Source of the DNA: Chamaelirium japonicum
Taxonomy: Eukaryota; Streptophyta; Magnoliopsida; Liliales; Melanthiaceae
Length of the DNA: 64,000 nucleotides
Assembly: GCA_947650365.1 (NCBI GenBank)
Contig: OX393550.1
Location: forward strand, 54,448,879-54,512,878
Direction of reading: 5' to 3'
The notes below the pieces were generated by a model. That model saw only the letters and a program-made list of their open reading frames with translations. It ran no database searches and was not told the origin of the DNA. Below are positions 41,286 through 54,870 of this stretch, piece by piece (position 1 is the stretch's first letter; each line of letters opens with the position of its first letter). The position numbers and the translations under genes are program-made.

Positions 41286-41583
41286 CACTTCCTCTTCTCC
41301 AACCTCATGTGGTCATCTTCTACTACCTCACCCTTTTCGAGCCCCACTGTGGAGGTTGCCATCTTCTTCGTCTTCCACAACCGTGTGCGCTGGGGCGGAG
41401 TCAAGGGCCAAATGGACTGGGTGGCGACCGCTCACGAACGGATTCGTTGTGGCCACGGCGTTTTGGCTAGCTCTTCATCCCAACCATACTGAGAAGCTTG
41501 CGCTAGAGGAGTGCGTTGCTGTGCCTGTGATGGGGCTCTTGGAAGACGGTGGCGGATCTGCCACAACTGGGGTTTTTTTGTAG
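41286..41583 (+). pseudogene. C-terminal wax synthase pseudogene
   Basis: It is homologous to the last third of the gene at 36768, from ACCTTCCTAGTCTCC onward: VIFYYLT, VFHN, AESRAKWTGWRP, NGFVVATAFWL, LALEECVAV and MGLLEDGG...GVF. The homology is spread over all three frames, with at least two frameshifts and a loss of about ten codons after WRP. The codons for the catalytic His-Glu in LMHE are replaced, the rest of the gene is absent, and gypsy sequence begins shortly after. It is a dead remnant of a former tandem copy. Confidence 0.85.
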
Positions 41584-41749
41584 GGGGACTTAGTGAACGG
41601 TCCAAAAGAAGAGTTCCTTTTAAGCCTAAAGACAGAGGATGAAACTACCCCTCAATTGGCTTCAAATTTTGATTTGCATGCTATAGGGGAAATTGTTGTG
41701 ACGTCTTGATCGGGAACCTCACCCCACATTCTTGATAGATTGCAGGTGG

Positions 41750-44700
41750 AGGGGTTTTGTCCCGCTACACCGCTTTAGCTTTTTGGGCTCGAGGCGCTTT
41801 AGCAAGAAGGACTTATACAACAAGGTCTTTGGCCTGATAGAACTTGGCATCAGCAAGGTGTGCTTCGACCTCATTGAACGACTTGTCATCAGCGACGATG
41901 TACTTCTCCATGCCTTCTTCGTAATACTTGAGGTATTGGTGCCATGTGGACATCACAACGCCGTGTTAATGGGGCCAAGGTTTTCCCAACAAGAGGCGAT
42001 ACAATGTCTGGTAATCGATGATGTGGAAGAGGACCGTCATGTCGAGCTGGCTGATAGAGAGCTTCAGACGAATGATGTCAATGGTTGATTATCTGCCTTG
42101 ATTGAACCCTTGGATGACCAACTGGCTTTGTGAGAGCTGATCAGTGGTGATGCTGAGCTGCCTCATTATTTGGATGGGCATGATGTTGATGACAAAGACA
42201 CAATCTAATAGTATTCGATTCACCGGCTTCTCTTTGATGTACCGTGAGACATAGATGAGATGGTTGTGTAGTCATGTACCGAGTTGCAGATCTTCATCCG
42301 AGAATGTTATCATAGCATCGCAAGAGGCGAAAGCTTTACCTCTCTCCCCAACCTTTGCCTTCTTTTTATAGGTATCTGGGTTAGTCAAGGCCGCCGCCAT
42401 TCCTAGGAGAGCCTTCTCTGGGAGGTGTAATGCTTCGATAAACGGTAGGTGCAAGATTGTCTCGTCGTGGGAAGCAGTGCCTTCTTGTTGGAGCTGTCTT
42501 CTTTGCCGTCGGAGTCACTTTCTTCGAGGAACTCATTTTTATCTGCCTTGTGTGACATCTTACACACCTCTACCATGCAGCATAAGACTCCATGGTGTCG
42601 ATCGGCTTGGAGGAAGCGATCGGGAAAGAACTCATGCAACGTTGCTGGGTCTGAAAGACTTTGTTGGAGAAAATTATCTGGACTTGCTGGCGGCACTTTG
42701 AACACCTTTCTTCCTAGAGCTTTATTTTTATTCTTATAGATTCTTCGTTCAGGGAGCATTTTTTACACCCGATCTTGCTTGCAATGGTTTGGTTGCTGAG
42801 GCCATCGTCTTCGAGGTATAACGACCCATGCATCTTCATTTGTAAGTTCTTCATCTCCAAGGGGAGGACTTGGAGCTGTGATTGGAGGATCTTCTTAACC
42901 TGGGGAGTTTTGCTCTTCCAAAGGCTCCACTGGCTTATTCTTCAACCCCTAGCCAGTTGGCTCGATCTCCTCCAGTAGGATTGAGGGAGGCTGGGAGTAA
43001 ATGACGTAGTAGTCAAACTTGCCCAAGAATTGGCCCAGTAGACCGACTTCTGAATCTCCTTGCTCGTACTGTTCTTAGAGATCATGTTGAGATATAACTT
43101 CGCTTGAGGAAGATACTGACGCAAGCAATGGTTTCCCTCAGGGCAATGGTGCTTCACTACTAACTAGCGCAGGAGTACATCGTCATCGTCTCGAACCCAA
43201 CTGCCTTGGTTGCGGAGCTGGCTTCACGATTGGCCTGTGACGGTTGATACGCAACTTGGGTGTTCTCCGTTGTGCAACAATGAGCACTGGCGGGAAGGAA
43301 CTGAAGGTGGATGATGTCATGTTTCTTGTAGCAATAGCATCGGAGTCGATCTCGATCTTCTCTTACTTTGTGAGCGCCATATTTCTCTCTTTGAAGATGA
43401 AGCATTTCTCGATTGGATGGCTAACCACCCGATGGTACTTGTAGATGAGTGGATCGTCGACACGATGCATTTACTCTGGCCTCTTTGATGGAGGAAGCTC
43501 GATCATCTTCTCTTACAGCAGTTGATTGAACATAGAGGAAACTTTCGAGTCTGGGGATGGATATGCTTTTTCTTCAAGCTACTCGAGGGTCATCCTTGGT
43601 GGCCGTTGAGTCTGAGGAGACGCTATGACGGCCTTGCCTTTGTCTGGCTTGCCACCGATCTTGAACGGTTTGGAAATTGAAGCAACATCAGCAATATTGA
43701 CTTGCTTTGGTTTGAATATCGATGGCTTATCCTTCTTTTCCATCTTCAGAAAGTCCTTGGCCTTCGAGTCTTTGTGATTTGCTAGGCTGAGTTCCATGTC
43801 GTGAGCCAGAGTTGCCATTTCTTCATAAGACCAAGGCTTGATCCCTTTGAGGATGTAGCGCAAGGCCCAGTGCATGCCTTGTGTGCACATCTCGATGGTC
43901 TTTAGATAATAGATCTCACGAATTTAGCGTAAGATTTCTCCAACGATCAATGTAGTCAATCCCCAGCTCGTCCTTTCTTTGCTTGATGGCCGTGAGGTCC
44001 ACCATGTTGAAGGTGTATTGGGTGCTGTAGAAGTGGTTGATGAACTCTCTCTCCATCTGGTCCCAGCTGTCAATGGATTCTAAAAGAATATTAATATACC
44101 AGTCGAAAGTATTACCTTTGAGGGCACGAACGAACTGTTTCACTATTTCATCGTTGTATGTGTTATCGTTGTTACAAATTTCAACGAAGTGGGCGATGTG
44201 TTGCACTGGATTGCCCTTCCCTTAGAACTACTCGAACTTTGGTGGTTGAAACCAAGTAGGGAAGCACATCTGGTGAATCCTCACGGTATAGGACTTGGAG
44301 TATACTGCCATGATTGGAAGAAGGCTGCCACTGTGGGAGTGCACCACTTCGGCGACCAACGACTGTATGTATTTGCTAGACAGTCATCGTTGCAACCATC
44401 GAAGGTTGTGTAGCTACCGAAACTGGTACTAGAGAGATAACCTCCGCTGGAACGGGAATCAAGGAGAGTTCTGGAGTAGCTACTGGAATTATCAAGACAA
44501 CCTCTGCTGGAGTGGGAGTTGAAAACAGTGCTGGAGTAGCTATCGGAAGAGTTGGAGGTTGATTGATCGCTGGAGCATCCCTCATTTTTAGCCTTTGGAG
44601 CAAGGCATTGATGTGACGGTCATTCTCCTCCATTAGCTGAGTGATTTGCGTCATGTGTTCATCCATTTGCATGACTTAGAGCTGGAGAGCATACGGTGGA

Positions 44701-46105
44701 TAATGACGCTGGAAGTCTCAGTGTTGCGCGTCGACAATCTCGACATCATCGTTAGAGACGTAGTTGTGTCGACTCGTCTCTGCTTCATGACGAAAGTTTT
44801 CCCCCTGCACAGGAGGTGCAAGGCCTATTGGAGAACCCGATTGGGCTCGGGGTTGGGGCTGGACCTCCCCAAATTTCAAGACTTGAATTACAGAATCGAG
44901 GCTCATTTTTTCATGCACCAGAGCCTCGTCAGCGCTTTGGCAAGCATCTTCGTCTCCAGTTTCTGGCATGAAGATGTCCGCAAAAGTTCAAGTACGTTGA
45001 GTGTAGACGCGTACTACCGGGGGAACGTTATCCTCTAGGTTTTCTGGATTACTATGTCGGAGTAGTGAAGACTCGACGATGGGTGATAGGCTTGGAACAA
45101 ACTTATCATCGTTCATCTGGCCATGGCGAAACTTGAGGCAACTCCTTCAGAAGAATAGATGAAAGGAGAGGATGGTCCCACCGGGCATGCCAGAAATTTG
45201 TATACGCAAAAAAAAAAGATTTGGGTCATCTTTATTGTGCACACGAAGATTACGAAGCCGGGACACGAGGGCTCGGGGGTGGTGAGCCGGGTGAGGCAAA
45301 GATTTGATCAGGAGATTATGGGAGAGATTCCTTGGAGGGTCCCTTTGATCCGTATCTCTATATTACTTCATGCAAGAGCTATGAAGGGGTTTCCCAGACA
45401 AAGGTCTTTACAAGGTTTTGGATTTCTTGAAAGATCGAGGGTTTTGACCTTTGCTTTTGTCCTTTCCATGCTTTGTGCTTTCTCAGATAGGGGGCTTTCA
45501 GCGTAGTTTACTCGATCCTCGTGTATCCCTTAACTCTTGCTAGACCTCGGCATCCTTGATAGTTGGTTCACGGTGTCAAACGTGCTTTGGGTTTCAACTT
45601 TAGCATTAGCTTGGCTTTAGAGTGGCTCTGGCTTTTTGCGGTGTTTTGGCGCTTGCACTCGAACGTAAACTGGAGACTTGAGGTGTTTTAGTTCTTCTGG
45701 ACTTCGCATTGTATCGGTTAAAACGTGCATTGATTTTACTCGTGTTCATCGTAATCCGTTGGCTTTGGCACGTGTGTTGCTTTGGCACGGACTTTATCGG
45801 TGCTTTACTTCGGCTTTCTTGCTTTGGTTTTGACCTTTGCTTTGGCTTGATCTTCTCCTCGAGCAGCGATGGCTATATCTTCGAGACTTCTTTATTCTTC
45901 CGACTTCCTCCTTTTGTGAAAAAAACTTTTTTAACGACGGTTGTGGCGCCTGTTTTATCTTCTCTTTTTCTCCGGGCTTCTTTGGCATTTTCGGAGTCAA
46001 AGTCTTCTTTTAAAGCCGGTAGGTATAGCAACGATCTTCATGCGACGGTTGTAGCATCGATTTTTATTGATGAAAACAGCAGGTGTAGCACCGATCTCTG
46101 TGAGC
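41750..46105 (-). mobile_element. Tat-type gypsy piece, minus strand (fossil)
   Basis: In element order it holds a partial LTR (46105 down to 45199), a primer-binding region, and gag-to-protease sequence from an ATG at 45124 down to 41750. It is homologous to the central element (LHLPFIEALHLPEKA, FSDEDLQLGT, GEVQPQPRAQSGSP) but clearly diverged. No pol and no second LTR are present. It is broken in many places and old. Its LTR meets the LTR of the plus-strand element head-to-head near 46105. Confidence 0.75.
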
Positions 46106-47611
46106 GTTGGCCGATGTCACAACCATCGCACGGAGATCGGTGCTACCCATACCGTCTTCTAAAGAAGCTTTCGACTCCGATAATGCCAAAGAAGCCCGAA
46201 GAAGAAGAGAAGCAAAGCCGATGCCACAACCGTCGCATGGAGATCGGTGCCACTCCCGTTATCTTCAAAAGAAGCCTTTAACTCCGATCACGCTAAAGAA
46301 GCCCGAAGAAGAAGAGAAGCAAAGCCGACGCCACAACCATCGCACGGAGATCGATGCTGCCCCCATCGTCTTCAAAAAAAACCTTCGACTTCAATCACGC
46401 CAAAGCAGTCCGAAGAAGAAAAGAAGCAAAGCCAACGCTACACCTACCATCTTCATCAATAAAAGTCGACGCTACAACCGTCGCACAGAGATTAGTGCTA
46501 CACCCATCATCTCCAAACGAAGCCTTCAACTCCGATCACACCAAAGAAGCCCAGAGAAGAAGAGAAGCCAAAGTCGACACCATAACCATCGCCATCAAAA
46601 TAAAGCCAGAAGAATAAAGAAGACTCAAAGATATCGCCATCGTCATTCAAGGTGAAGATCAAACCAAAGCCAAAAGCAAAAGCCCAAAGCCAAAGTCAAG
46701 CAAAGCAAGAGCTATGCCCGCGCTAAAGCCACGCACGTGCTGAAGCCAAGTAACTACGAAGGATCATGAGCAAAGTAATGCACTTTCTAGCCAATACAAC
46801 GCGAAGTCCGAAAAAATAAAATCACAGCAAGCCTCTATGCCTTCTACGTTCAAGAGCTATACGTCAAAGTTACGCCGACACCAGAGCTATGCCAAAGCAA
46901 CACCGGAGCCAGACATACGAAGCTAAGGTCAAAGCTAAAGCTAAGCCAGAACCAGACGCTATAAATCAAAAGATAAAGCCAGAGCATTGCCAAAGTTACG
47001 CCCACGCTAAAACCACGCACGTGCTGAAGCCAAGCAACAACGAAGGATCACAAGCAAAGCAACACACTTTCTAGCCGATACGACACGAAGTCTGGAAGAA
47101 CGAAAGCATCACAAGCCTCTACCCCTTCTATGTTCAAGCGCTAAACGTTAAAACTACGCCGACGCTAGAGCAACACTAAAGCAAAGCCAGAGCCAGATTC
47201 CAGAAGCAAAGCCGAAGGTGAAAGTAAGATCGACGCTACGAAATCGACGATCGAGGACGCCGAGATCTAGCAAGAACCGAGGGAGATGTGAAGATCGAGC
47301 AAACGACACCGAAAGCCCCCTAGCTGAGAAAGCGCAAAGCACGGAAGGAACAAACGCAAAGGCAAAAACACTCGACTTCTCAAGAAACCCAAAATCTTGT
47401 AAAGACCTTTGTCTTGGGCAACCCCTCCAAAACTCTCGCACAAAGTAACATAGAGACGCAGATCAAAGGGACCCTCTAGAGGATCTCTCCCATAATCTCC
47501 TGATCAAATCTTTACCGCACCCGGCTCACCACCCCCGAGTCCCCGGGTCCCGGCCTCTGTAATCTTCGTGCGTGCAATAAAGACGACCCGAATCTTTTTT
47601 TTATGCATACA
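46105..47611 (+). repeat. Partial 5' LTR of the pol-less gypsy element
   Basis: It matches the 3' LTR at 55716-58416 from the tandem-repeat zone to the end (...GCATACA). It contains about four units of a roughly 106-bp repeat (46140-46610) and a CAATAAAGACGACCC end region like that of the other LTRs. The upstream part of this LTR is missing. Confidence 0.75.
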
Positions 47612-47685
47612 GATTTCTAGCACGCCCAGTGGGACCATCCTCTCCTTTCATCTGTACGTCCGAAGGAGTTGCCTCAAGTTTTGCC

Positions 47686-50600
47686 ATGGCCGGGACAAAC
47701 AATGATGCGTTTGCTTCAAGCATATCACCATCGCCGAGTCTCCGCGACTTCGACACGATGATCCAAAAAACCCAGAGGATGACATTCCCCTGGTAGTACG
47801 AGTCTACACTCGGCGTACTCGAACTCTTGCGGACATCTTCACGCCAAAAACTGCTGCCGAAGATGCTCACCAAAGCGCCAACGAGGTCTTGATGCATGAA
47901 GAAATGAGCCTCGATCCTAGAATTCAAGTCCAGAAATTTAGGGAGGTCCAGCCCCAACCCCGAGCCCAGTTGGGTTCTCCAACGGACCTTGCACCTTCTG
48001 TACAGGGGGCAAACATCCGTCATCAAGTAAAGATGAGTCGACACAACTATGTCTCCGACAACGACGTCGAGGATGCAGGCGCGCAACACCAAGATGTCAT
48101 GCATCATCATCCTCCGTCCCCTCTCCAGCTCCAAGTCATGCAAATGGGTAAACACATGGCGCAAATCACTCGGCTAATGGAAGAGAAGGACCGTCACATC
48201 AATACCTTACTCCAAAGGCTAAATGCAAAGGATGCTCCAGCTGTCAATCAAGCTCCTGCTTCTCTGGTAGCCGCTCCAGCGTCATCTTCAACTCCCGCTC
48301 TGGTAGAGGTTATCCCGACGATTCCAGTAGTTACTCCAGCACTCTCTTCGACTCCCGCTCAAACAGAGGTCATTACTCCGATACCAGTTGTAGTGGCTAC
48401 ACAACCTCCAACGATGGTAACGACTATGACTGTACAACAAATATAGTCGTTAGTCACCGACATGGTGCACTCTTAAAATGGTGGACTTCCTCCAATCACG
48501 GCTTCATACTCCAAGCCTTACACTGCAAGGATCCAACAATTGCGCTTCCTTATTGGGTTCCAGCCACCAAAGTTCCAGTACTTCGACGGGAAGGGCAATC
48601 CAAGGCAATACATCGCCCATTTCGTCGAAAGTTGCAACAACACCGGCACATACGGTGATGAGATTGTAAAGTAGTTCATTCGTACCCTTAAAGGTAACGC
48701 TTTTGATTGGTACATTGATCTTCTTCCAAGATCCATCGACAGCTGGGACCAGATGGAGAGGGAGTTCCTCAACTATTTCTACAGCACCCGATGTATCGTC
48801 AGCATGACCAAGCTTACTGTCACTAAGCAAATGATGGATGAGTCGGTGATCGACTACATCGATCGTTGGAGGAACTTGCGCTAAACTCGTGAGATCACTT
48901 GTTTAAAGACTAGGCCATCGAGTTGTGCACCCAAGGCATGCACTGGGGCTTGCTCTACATCCTCAAAGGGATCAAGCCTCGGTCCTTCGAAGAACTGGCG
49001 ACTCGGGCTTACAATATGAAGCTCAGTTTAGCAAATCACGGGGACTTGAAGGCCAAAGATTTCTTGAAGGTGGAAGAGAAGGACGAACCGGTAGCATTAA
49101 AGCAAGTCAACGTCACCAATATTGCTTCAACTTCCAAGCCGCTCAAGATCGGTGGTAGGTCTGACAAAGGTAAGGCCATCATGGTGCCTTCGCAACCTCA
49201 ACGGCCGCCAAAGATGACTCTTGAGGAGCTTGAAGCCAAGGAGTATCCCTTCCCAGACTCGAAAGTTTTCTCCATGTTCGATCAATTGATGCAAGAGAAA
49301 ATGATCGAGCTCCCGCCACCAAAAAAACCGAAACAAGCATATCGAGTCAACGATCCGATCTTTTACAAGTACCACCGAATGGTCAGCCATCTCATCGAGA
49401 AGTATTTTGTCTTCAAAGAAAAGATCATGGCACTCGCTAGACAAAGGATGATCGAGATCCACTCTGGTGACATTGTCGAGACAAACATGACGTCAATCAC
49501 CTTTGACTCCTTCCCACCAGCACTGACTCCTCCACAATGCACTTCAGTAAGGCTATGCATCGTTTGTCAAGGACCGATGGCGAAACCAACTCTAAGAAGA
49601 TAAAGATGGCATGCTCCTGTCTTACCCAAAGCCAAATCCTCACTGCCTTAGGGGAAGTCGCCCTTCGTACAAATGCTCGCTCTTCCAAACGAAGTTACAT
49701 CCCAGTATGTGTTCAAAGCAAAAGATGAGAAAAGAGACTCTGAGGTCAGCCTGCTAGGCCAGTCATCAGGTAAGTTTGACTTCTACGTCTTCTACTCCAA
49801 GCCTCCTTCGATCCTAATGAAAGAAATCAAGCCAACCGGCTGGGGATCAGAAGATGAGTTGGTAGAGCCTCCAGAAGAGCAAGTCCTTCCGATCAAAGAA
49901 GAACCTTCAGTGCAGCACAAATTCTTCACCCTAGCAAGAAAGATCTTATGGATAAAGACGCATGGATCATGATGCCCCGAAGGCGAAGGCCACGATGATC
50001 AAGCTACAGGATAGCACGTCTAGCCAACCACGAGCAAGATCCGGAGACAAGAAAACTCCCTAGAAGAAAAACCTTCAAGGAAAATAATAAAGCTCCAGAA
50101 AGAAACACGTCCAAAGTACCTCCAGGAAGTTTGAAAATTCTTCTCCAGCAAATATGCCTAGAGCCGGTAACACTCCAAGAGTTCTTTCCCAATCGCTTTC
50201 TCAAAACTGATCAAGACCTCAAGGTCTCCTGCTGCATGATAGAAGGTCACCAAGTACTCCGGGAAGACGATGAAGAAGCAGCTTCAATATCGAAAGTATG
50301 GAAAGAAGCATCATCGCCAACGACAAGCTGCTCAACGTGGCCGAAGCATACCTTGCTAACGCCAAATGCTACTAGGCTAAAGACCCCGTTGTAGAAGCTC
50401 CTCCAGTAAAAGTTCAGCGAGCCCAGAAGGTCAAACCAGTTGTGAGGGACAAAACCTCTCCATTTGCAAAACCAATGTCATCTTCCGGCCAGACAATGCA
50501 CGAAGGTAAAGAAGCGCCAGCATCAAAATGAAAAATTCATATCAATTTCAAATCAAGCTCGATACGACACACTCCATTGCCTACTCAAGCTACTTCAGTC

Positions 50601-51120
50601 CTGCGTCCCCCACCTCAGCGCTCTGCAAACCAGGAAGAGATCCTTCCACTTTAGCAAAGGAACCAGCGTCACTATTCTCCGAGGTCATCTCCATCATTTT
50701 GCAAGAGATGACGCTGTCACTGCATGGTCTGCTGCACGCCTCAAGCTCAATTGAGTCTGCTAAATACACCAGTACTGAGCAACTTACGATCAAGCCAGAA
50801 AACACTCTGGGGCAAAACGCCACCGAGTTGATGTTTGAAACCGGCTACAATAAAGAAAGCATTGTGCGCATGGGTTCACTACCCTCAGCTACGATTCCAC
50901 ATCGCCTGACAAAGACTCAAGCTCGCCTCATCAAAAGCAGCGAACAAATTCTTCCAAATTACCGAGGCATCGGCTCCAGTCAAACTCCAGCAATCATCAA
51001 AACTCCAGTTAAGAAGATCTTCACTTCTGACTATATTGAAACGAAGAAGGCGGGCGACAACTGCGAACCAGTAACGACTCTGCCTACCGGCAGTAAGTCC
51101 CTCAAAAGGTATTATGTCTA
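47686..51120 (+). pseudogene. gag and residual protease-side region of the pol-less gypsy element (fossil)
   Basis: It begins MAGTNND at 47686 and follows the gag of the central element: QVQKFREVQPQPRAQLGSP, FDGKGNP, HWGLLYILKGIKPRSFEELA, then a single GQSSGKFDFYVFYSK motif without the duplication seen at 16972. The final residues, KSLKRYYV, correspond to the end of pol in the central element. It is broken in several places. Confidence 0.75.
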
Positions 51121-51369
51121 ACGCAAGGTTACCCTCCTTGCCCAAAAACGAATTACGTCCGACTTGATCCCTCTCAGTAGGGTACGTAGGCAGCATGCAA
51201 AGGTTCAGTACAAAAAAAAAAGGGGGAATCAACCAAACAAGCCAACATTCCAGAAGACAAGTCCAGAAACCAGATGCATATTATTGAGTCATCATCAAGC
51301 TTAAAAATACAAAACTACAAGTCTAGCTAGCAAAAATGATAAGAAAGAAAAAGAAAGGCACTACTGCTA

Positions 51370-54300
51370 GTAAAGCGAGTCAAAGTCCTTGAGATGTTGA
51401 AGTAGCTCACCTCCCGCAGCCTCCATGCACTGCAACTCTGAAGTTCAAGAAGCTGTCCGCTCCCGATGCGTCACTAGCTCAACACGCTACTTCGCAAGGT
51501 CTGCTCCGGAAGACTTCTCAATCATCTCAGCTTTCTGAAATGATGCACGAGCAGCCTCTAGCTTCTTCCGTGCCCGAACTAGGCCCGTGGTATCAAGTGT
51601 ATGATGCTCCTCTAGTCGACGCTCCTTGTCCTCAGCCTTTGCCAACGTCAAGCAAATGTCATCCTCCAGTGAAGCCCATTTCAAGCGATGAGCTTACTAT
51701 CCGTCAAAAAGGTGTGCATGTGCTCCGCAAACAATGAACCATCTACCTGGAAAGCCACCATACTCTCACAAAACTCACCTCCCTCGAGAACCCACCAGCC
51801 ACTCAAAGCATCAAGACCCTCCTCCTGAAAGGGTGCGAGCGTCACCTGGATATACTTCTGACAGCTTTCCGAAAGAAGCTCAGAAAGAAGGCTCTGTGAT
51901 CTAATGCTTTCGCTTGTAAGCCTCTGAGTGCATAGACAAGGCAGGCTCCTATCCTGAAGACCCAAGTATGGGAATCGCCTCTTGAACCATCACCGTGACG
52001 ACAGTCAAGGACGCCAACGGAGCTGACAAAGAAGCTGCATGCAAAACATCCGCCAGAACGACTCCAGGAGCGATCTCTGCCAGACTGGCAGGCACAACTA
52101 GAGGGGTCTGCTCTCTCCCAATATTGAAGACCTCATTCTCCTCCCTAAAGTCCAGCTGCTCCATGTCGATGTCATCCAGGTTGATAGCGCTGCCATCAAG
52201 ATCTGCTCCACATGATCCCAAAAGCTCCAAATCGTCCCAAGGGACATCCAGTCCACCCTTTTCAACCGGCACCAGCCCGATAGGAGGGCAGTCATATCCA
52301 ACCCCGGTGGGGGCAGACTCGCGGTCCAGTCCAGCGAAACCTGTCAAAAGGAGAGTTAAACAACTCATCCAATAAAATAAAGATGCAAGCAAAAAATTCA
52401 CAAGTACCTAAAGATGGGACGTACTTGTGGCATCTGACAAAGCTACCCCGGAAAGAGGGATCACTTCATCGGCAAAAAGCCCTAGCTCTCCCACTCGAGT
52501 CTGCTCTGCCTCGCGAGTGCCATCCAAAGCTGCCTCACGCGAGAAATCCAGTTTCCTTCACTTGGGAGAAACATGTCTACTCTGAGGAGCTAGAGTCTCA
52601 GGAAGACTCTGAACTCTGTTAGATGGAGTCATCTCGACCTCTTGCATAGAAGGAGAAGCCCGGGAAACACTTTCCCGATGGCTGCTAGATCTCTCGAGTC
52701 GATGTTTTTCGGACCAAAGATGACGATCCTCTAACCCGGCCGAAGGATCAAAAGTAAAGTCAACTCGCTCATTACTAGCAAGGACATCCAATGGAAAGCT
52801 AGGAAGGAAATGAAGCACTGACTCATTGACCCAGTGGCGATATTCAGGAGTTGCGGCATCTTCTCCGCCCGGCTTTATTCCCGGTGAGAAGATGCACTTA
52901 GTGAATCGGTCATAAAGTGCTCTCCAAAGGCGGTACGCCACCTGTGAAGTGTAGCGTGCCTGCATCCACAGAGGAGTCCCCGGCAACTCTTGGCGGAAAC
53001 CCTACTGTCGAGCAAATCGGTTGGGAGAATACCGCGCTACCTCCAATACGTCCCCACGCCGCCAGACAAAATACCCAGGCCTGCAACTTACCATGCTCCA
53101 GTACAAACGCTCGGACATATGCGGCTCATTGCGCACCACGGATCTCTCTGAGGGCACAAGCGCATTCTCTGACACAAAGTTAAAATCAGAGGAGCCCATA
53201 CGTCTCAACCACTATCGAGCACTGGGCTTCGGACGCTCCCAAGCATAATAGGCATTCATCACGCCCCCCACACAAGGAAGGAAGGGCATTGATGTCGAAG
53301 ACCCGCGCGCCGCAAAGATCCCCTTCGGGAAGTGGAGTCCAATCCAGCAGTAAAGATAATGTAGGGGGAAAAAAGAACTGGCTCGGTCTACTCCCCTGGC
53401 GTTATCCCCTCTCGATAAACTCCAGTATGTCCCACTAAGCCCTTGATACAACGAACAAAGAATCGCTGGCGCCAGATTGAGAGGCTCTCCATTCACCATC
53501 CGAGCAGCCGCGAGAAAGGTCCCAGGGCGGATCATATCCCTATTCCAGAGTAGGGCAAAGTGACAAAGAAAAAGCACCAACCCTGCCGACTGGTAGACAG
53601 CTCGCTAAGTGTTACTGCCTTCCTCTAGTCCCAGTACCTCCCAGGGACATTGTGCCTCTGCCATAGAGCACCACTCCTTCCCTAGGGATTCAATCGGCCG
53701 CCGAAAAGTGCCCAGTGCCGGCTTCTTCGACGATGCATATCTCCACATCGGGTGACTAGAAGAGGGAGCATGATGGTACTCACCCCAGAACCAGAAGTCC
53801 ACCCAAGCTGAGTAGAGAACTCAGTCTGATTGCTCACATGCCACTATGATATCATATGCCTTGAACAACAGAAGACAGAAGTCAGGAGACTCATCTAGAT
53901 CCGTCAAGATCTTCAAAGAAGGCACCTCCTCCTGATAATAGCTCCGAACCTCAAGGCAGCCAATGGTAATGTGCATATTATGAAGGGTGATCCCGATTTC
54001 ACCCGCTCCAGTCAAAAAGGTGTTGGTGTCTGGGCACCACAGCTCGCAAAGGGCCCAGTACATACTGTCCGATCAGCTGTACTCCCAACAAGCCGGCTCC
54101 ACAAACTTCGCCAGATACTCCATCCCTGGCTCAGCCTCCAAGGCGCCGGACAACTCTCGTATCCAGTCTCGAAAGCCTCTAAGATGCATGACATCCTCAC
54201 TCGGTTAAATCTCCACACCCCATCGCATACGGCGGGAGCATATCTTCAAAGCCATAACAGGGATAGAGATCGACTCCCCATTGGTATGATGGAACGGCAA

Positions 54301-54600
54301 CTCCAAACTCAATCGAACAACCAGCCGTGAAAATCCCTCATCAGTGAGAATGCGCTCACCTTGCCTCGACACGCGACAAGAGCCATCTGCAATATTGTCC
54401 TCCCAGATCTGCTCGTGCGTCAAAAGTTGAAGTGTCGATAGTCTAGCTTCCTGCCTCGAAGTATAGTGGTAGAAGCCTTGCGCAAAAGGAAAACAAAGAT
54501 GCGTACTCCCGTGGGAGACTGCATCGACGATCCATCCAGAAAACGAAAAGCTCTCGTAACGCCGGGCCCTGAATAGAGAAAGGGAGAAAAGCACAAGTCA
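51370..54600 (-). pseudogene. Antisense plant-mobile-domain region of the pol-less gypsy element (fossil)
   Basis: This is the diverged homologue of 23069-26395, on the minus strand. It shows CPDTNTFLTGAGEIGITLHN, WVDFWF-like sequence, LAPAILCSLYQGLSGTYWSL and PFLPCVGGVMNAYYAWERPK. The encoded sequence is still easy to recognise. It is broken in several places. An antisense region persists here although pol is not seen in the same element. Confidence 0.75.
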
Positions 54601-54689
54601 GGCACGAGCCGAGCAAAAGATCAAAGCAAGAAAAGACACAAGTCAAGCCCAGAAGAATCAAGTCAAACCCCTGGGAAAAAAAAATCAAG

Positions 54690-54870
54690 TTTAGGGACTA
54701 CAGCCCCCTTATGCAAAAAAAGGGAAACCGAGAGGGGGCCATAGCAAAAAAGCTGCAGCCCCCCTCTTTCGTGTACACACAAAAAAAAAACCGAGTTTAG
54801 GGACTACAGCCCCCTTATGCAAAAAAAAGGGATACTAAGAGAGGGCCACAGCAAAAAAGCCGCAGCCCCC
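54690..54870 (+). repeat. Hairpin repeats upstream of the antisense region, older element
   Basis: Two similar units of about 100 bp start with GGGACTACAGCCCCCTTATG. Each contains GGGGGCCATAGC or GAGGGCCACAGC, an A-rich loop, and GCTGCAGCCCCCC or GCCGCAGCCCCC. The position relative to the antisense region and 3' LTR is the same as at 26340-26690, although the sequence has drifted. Confidence 0.7.
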
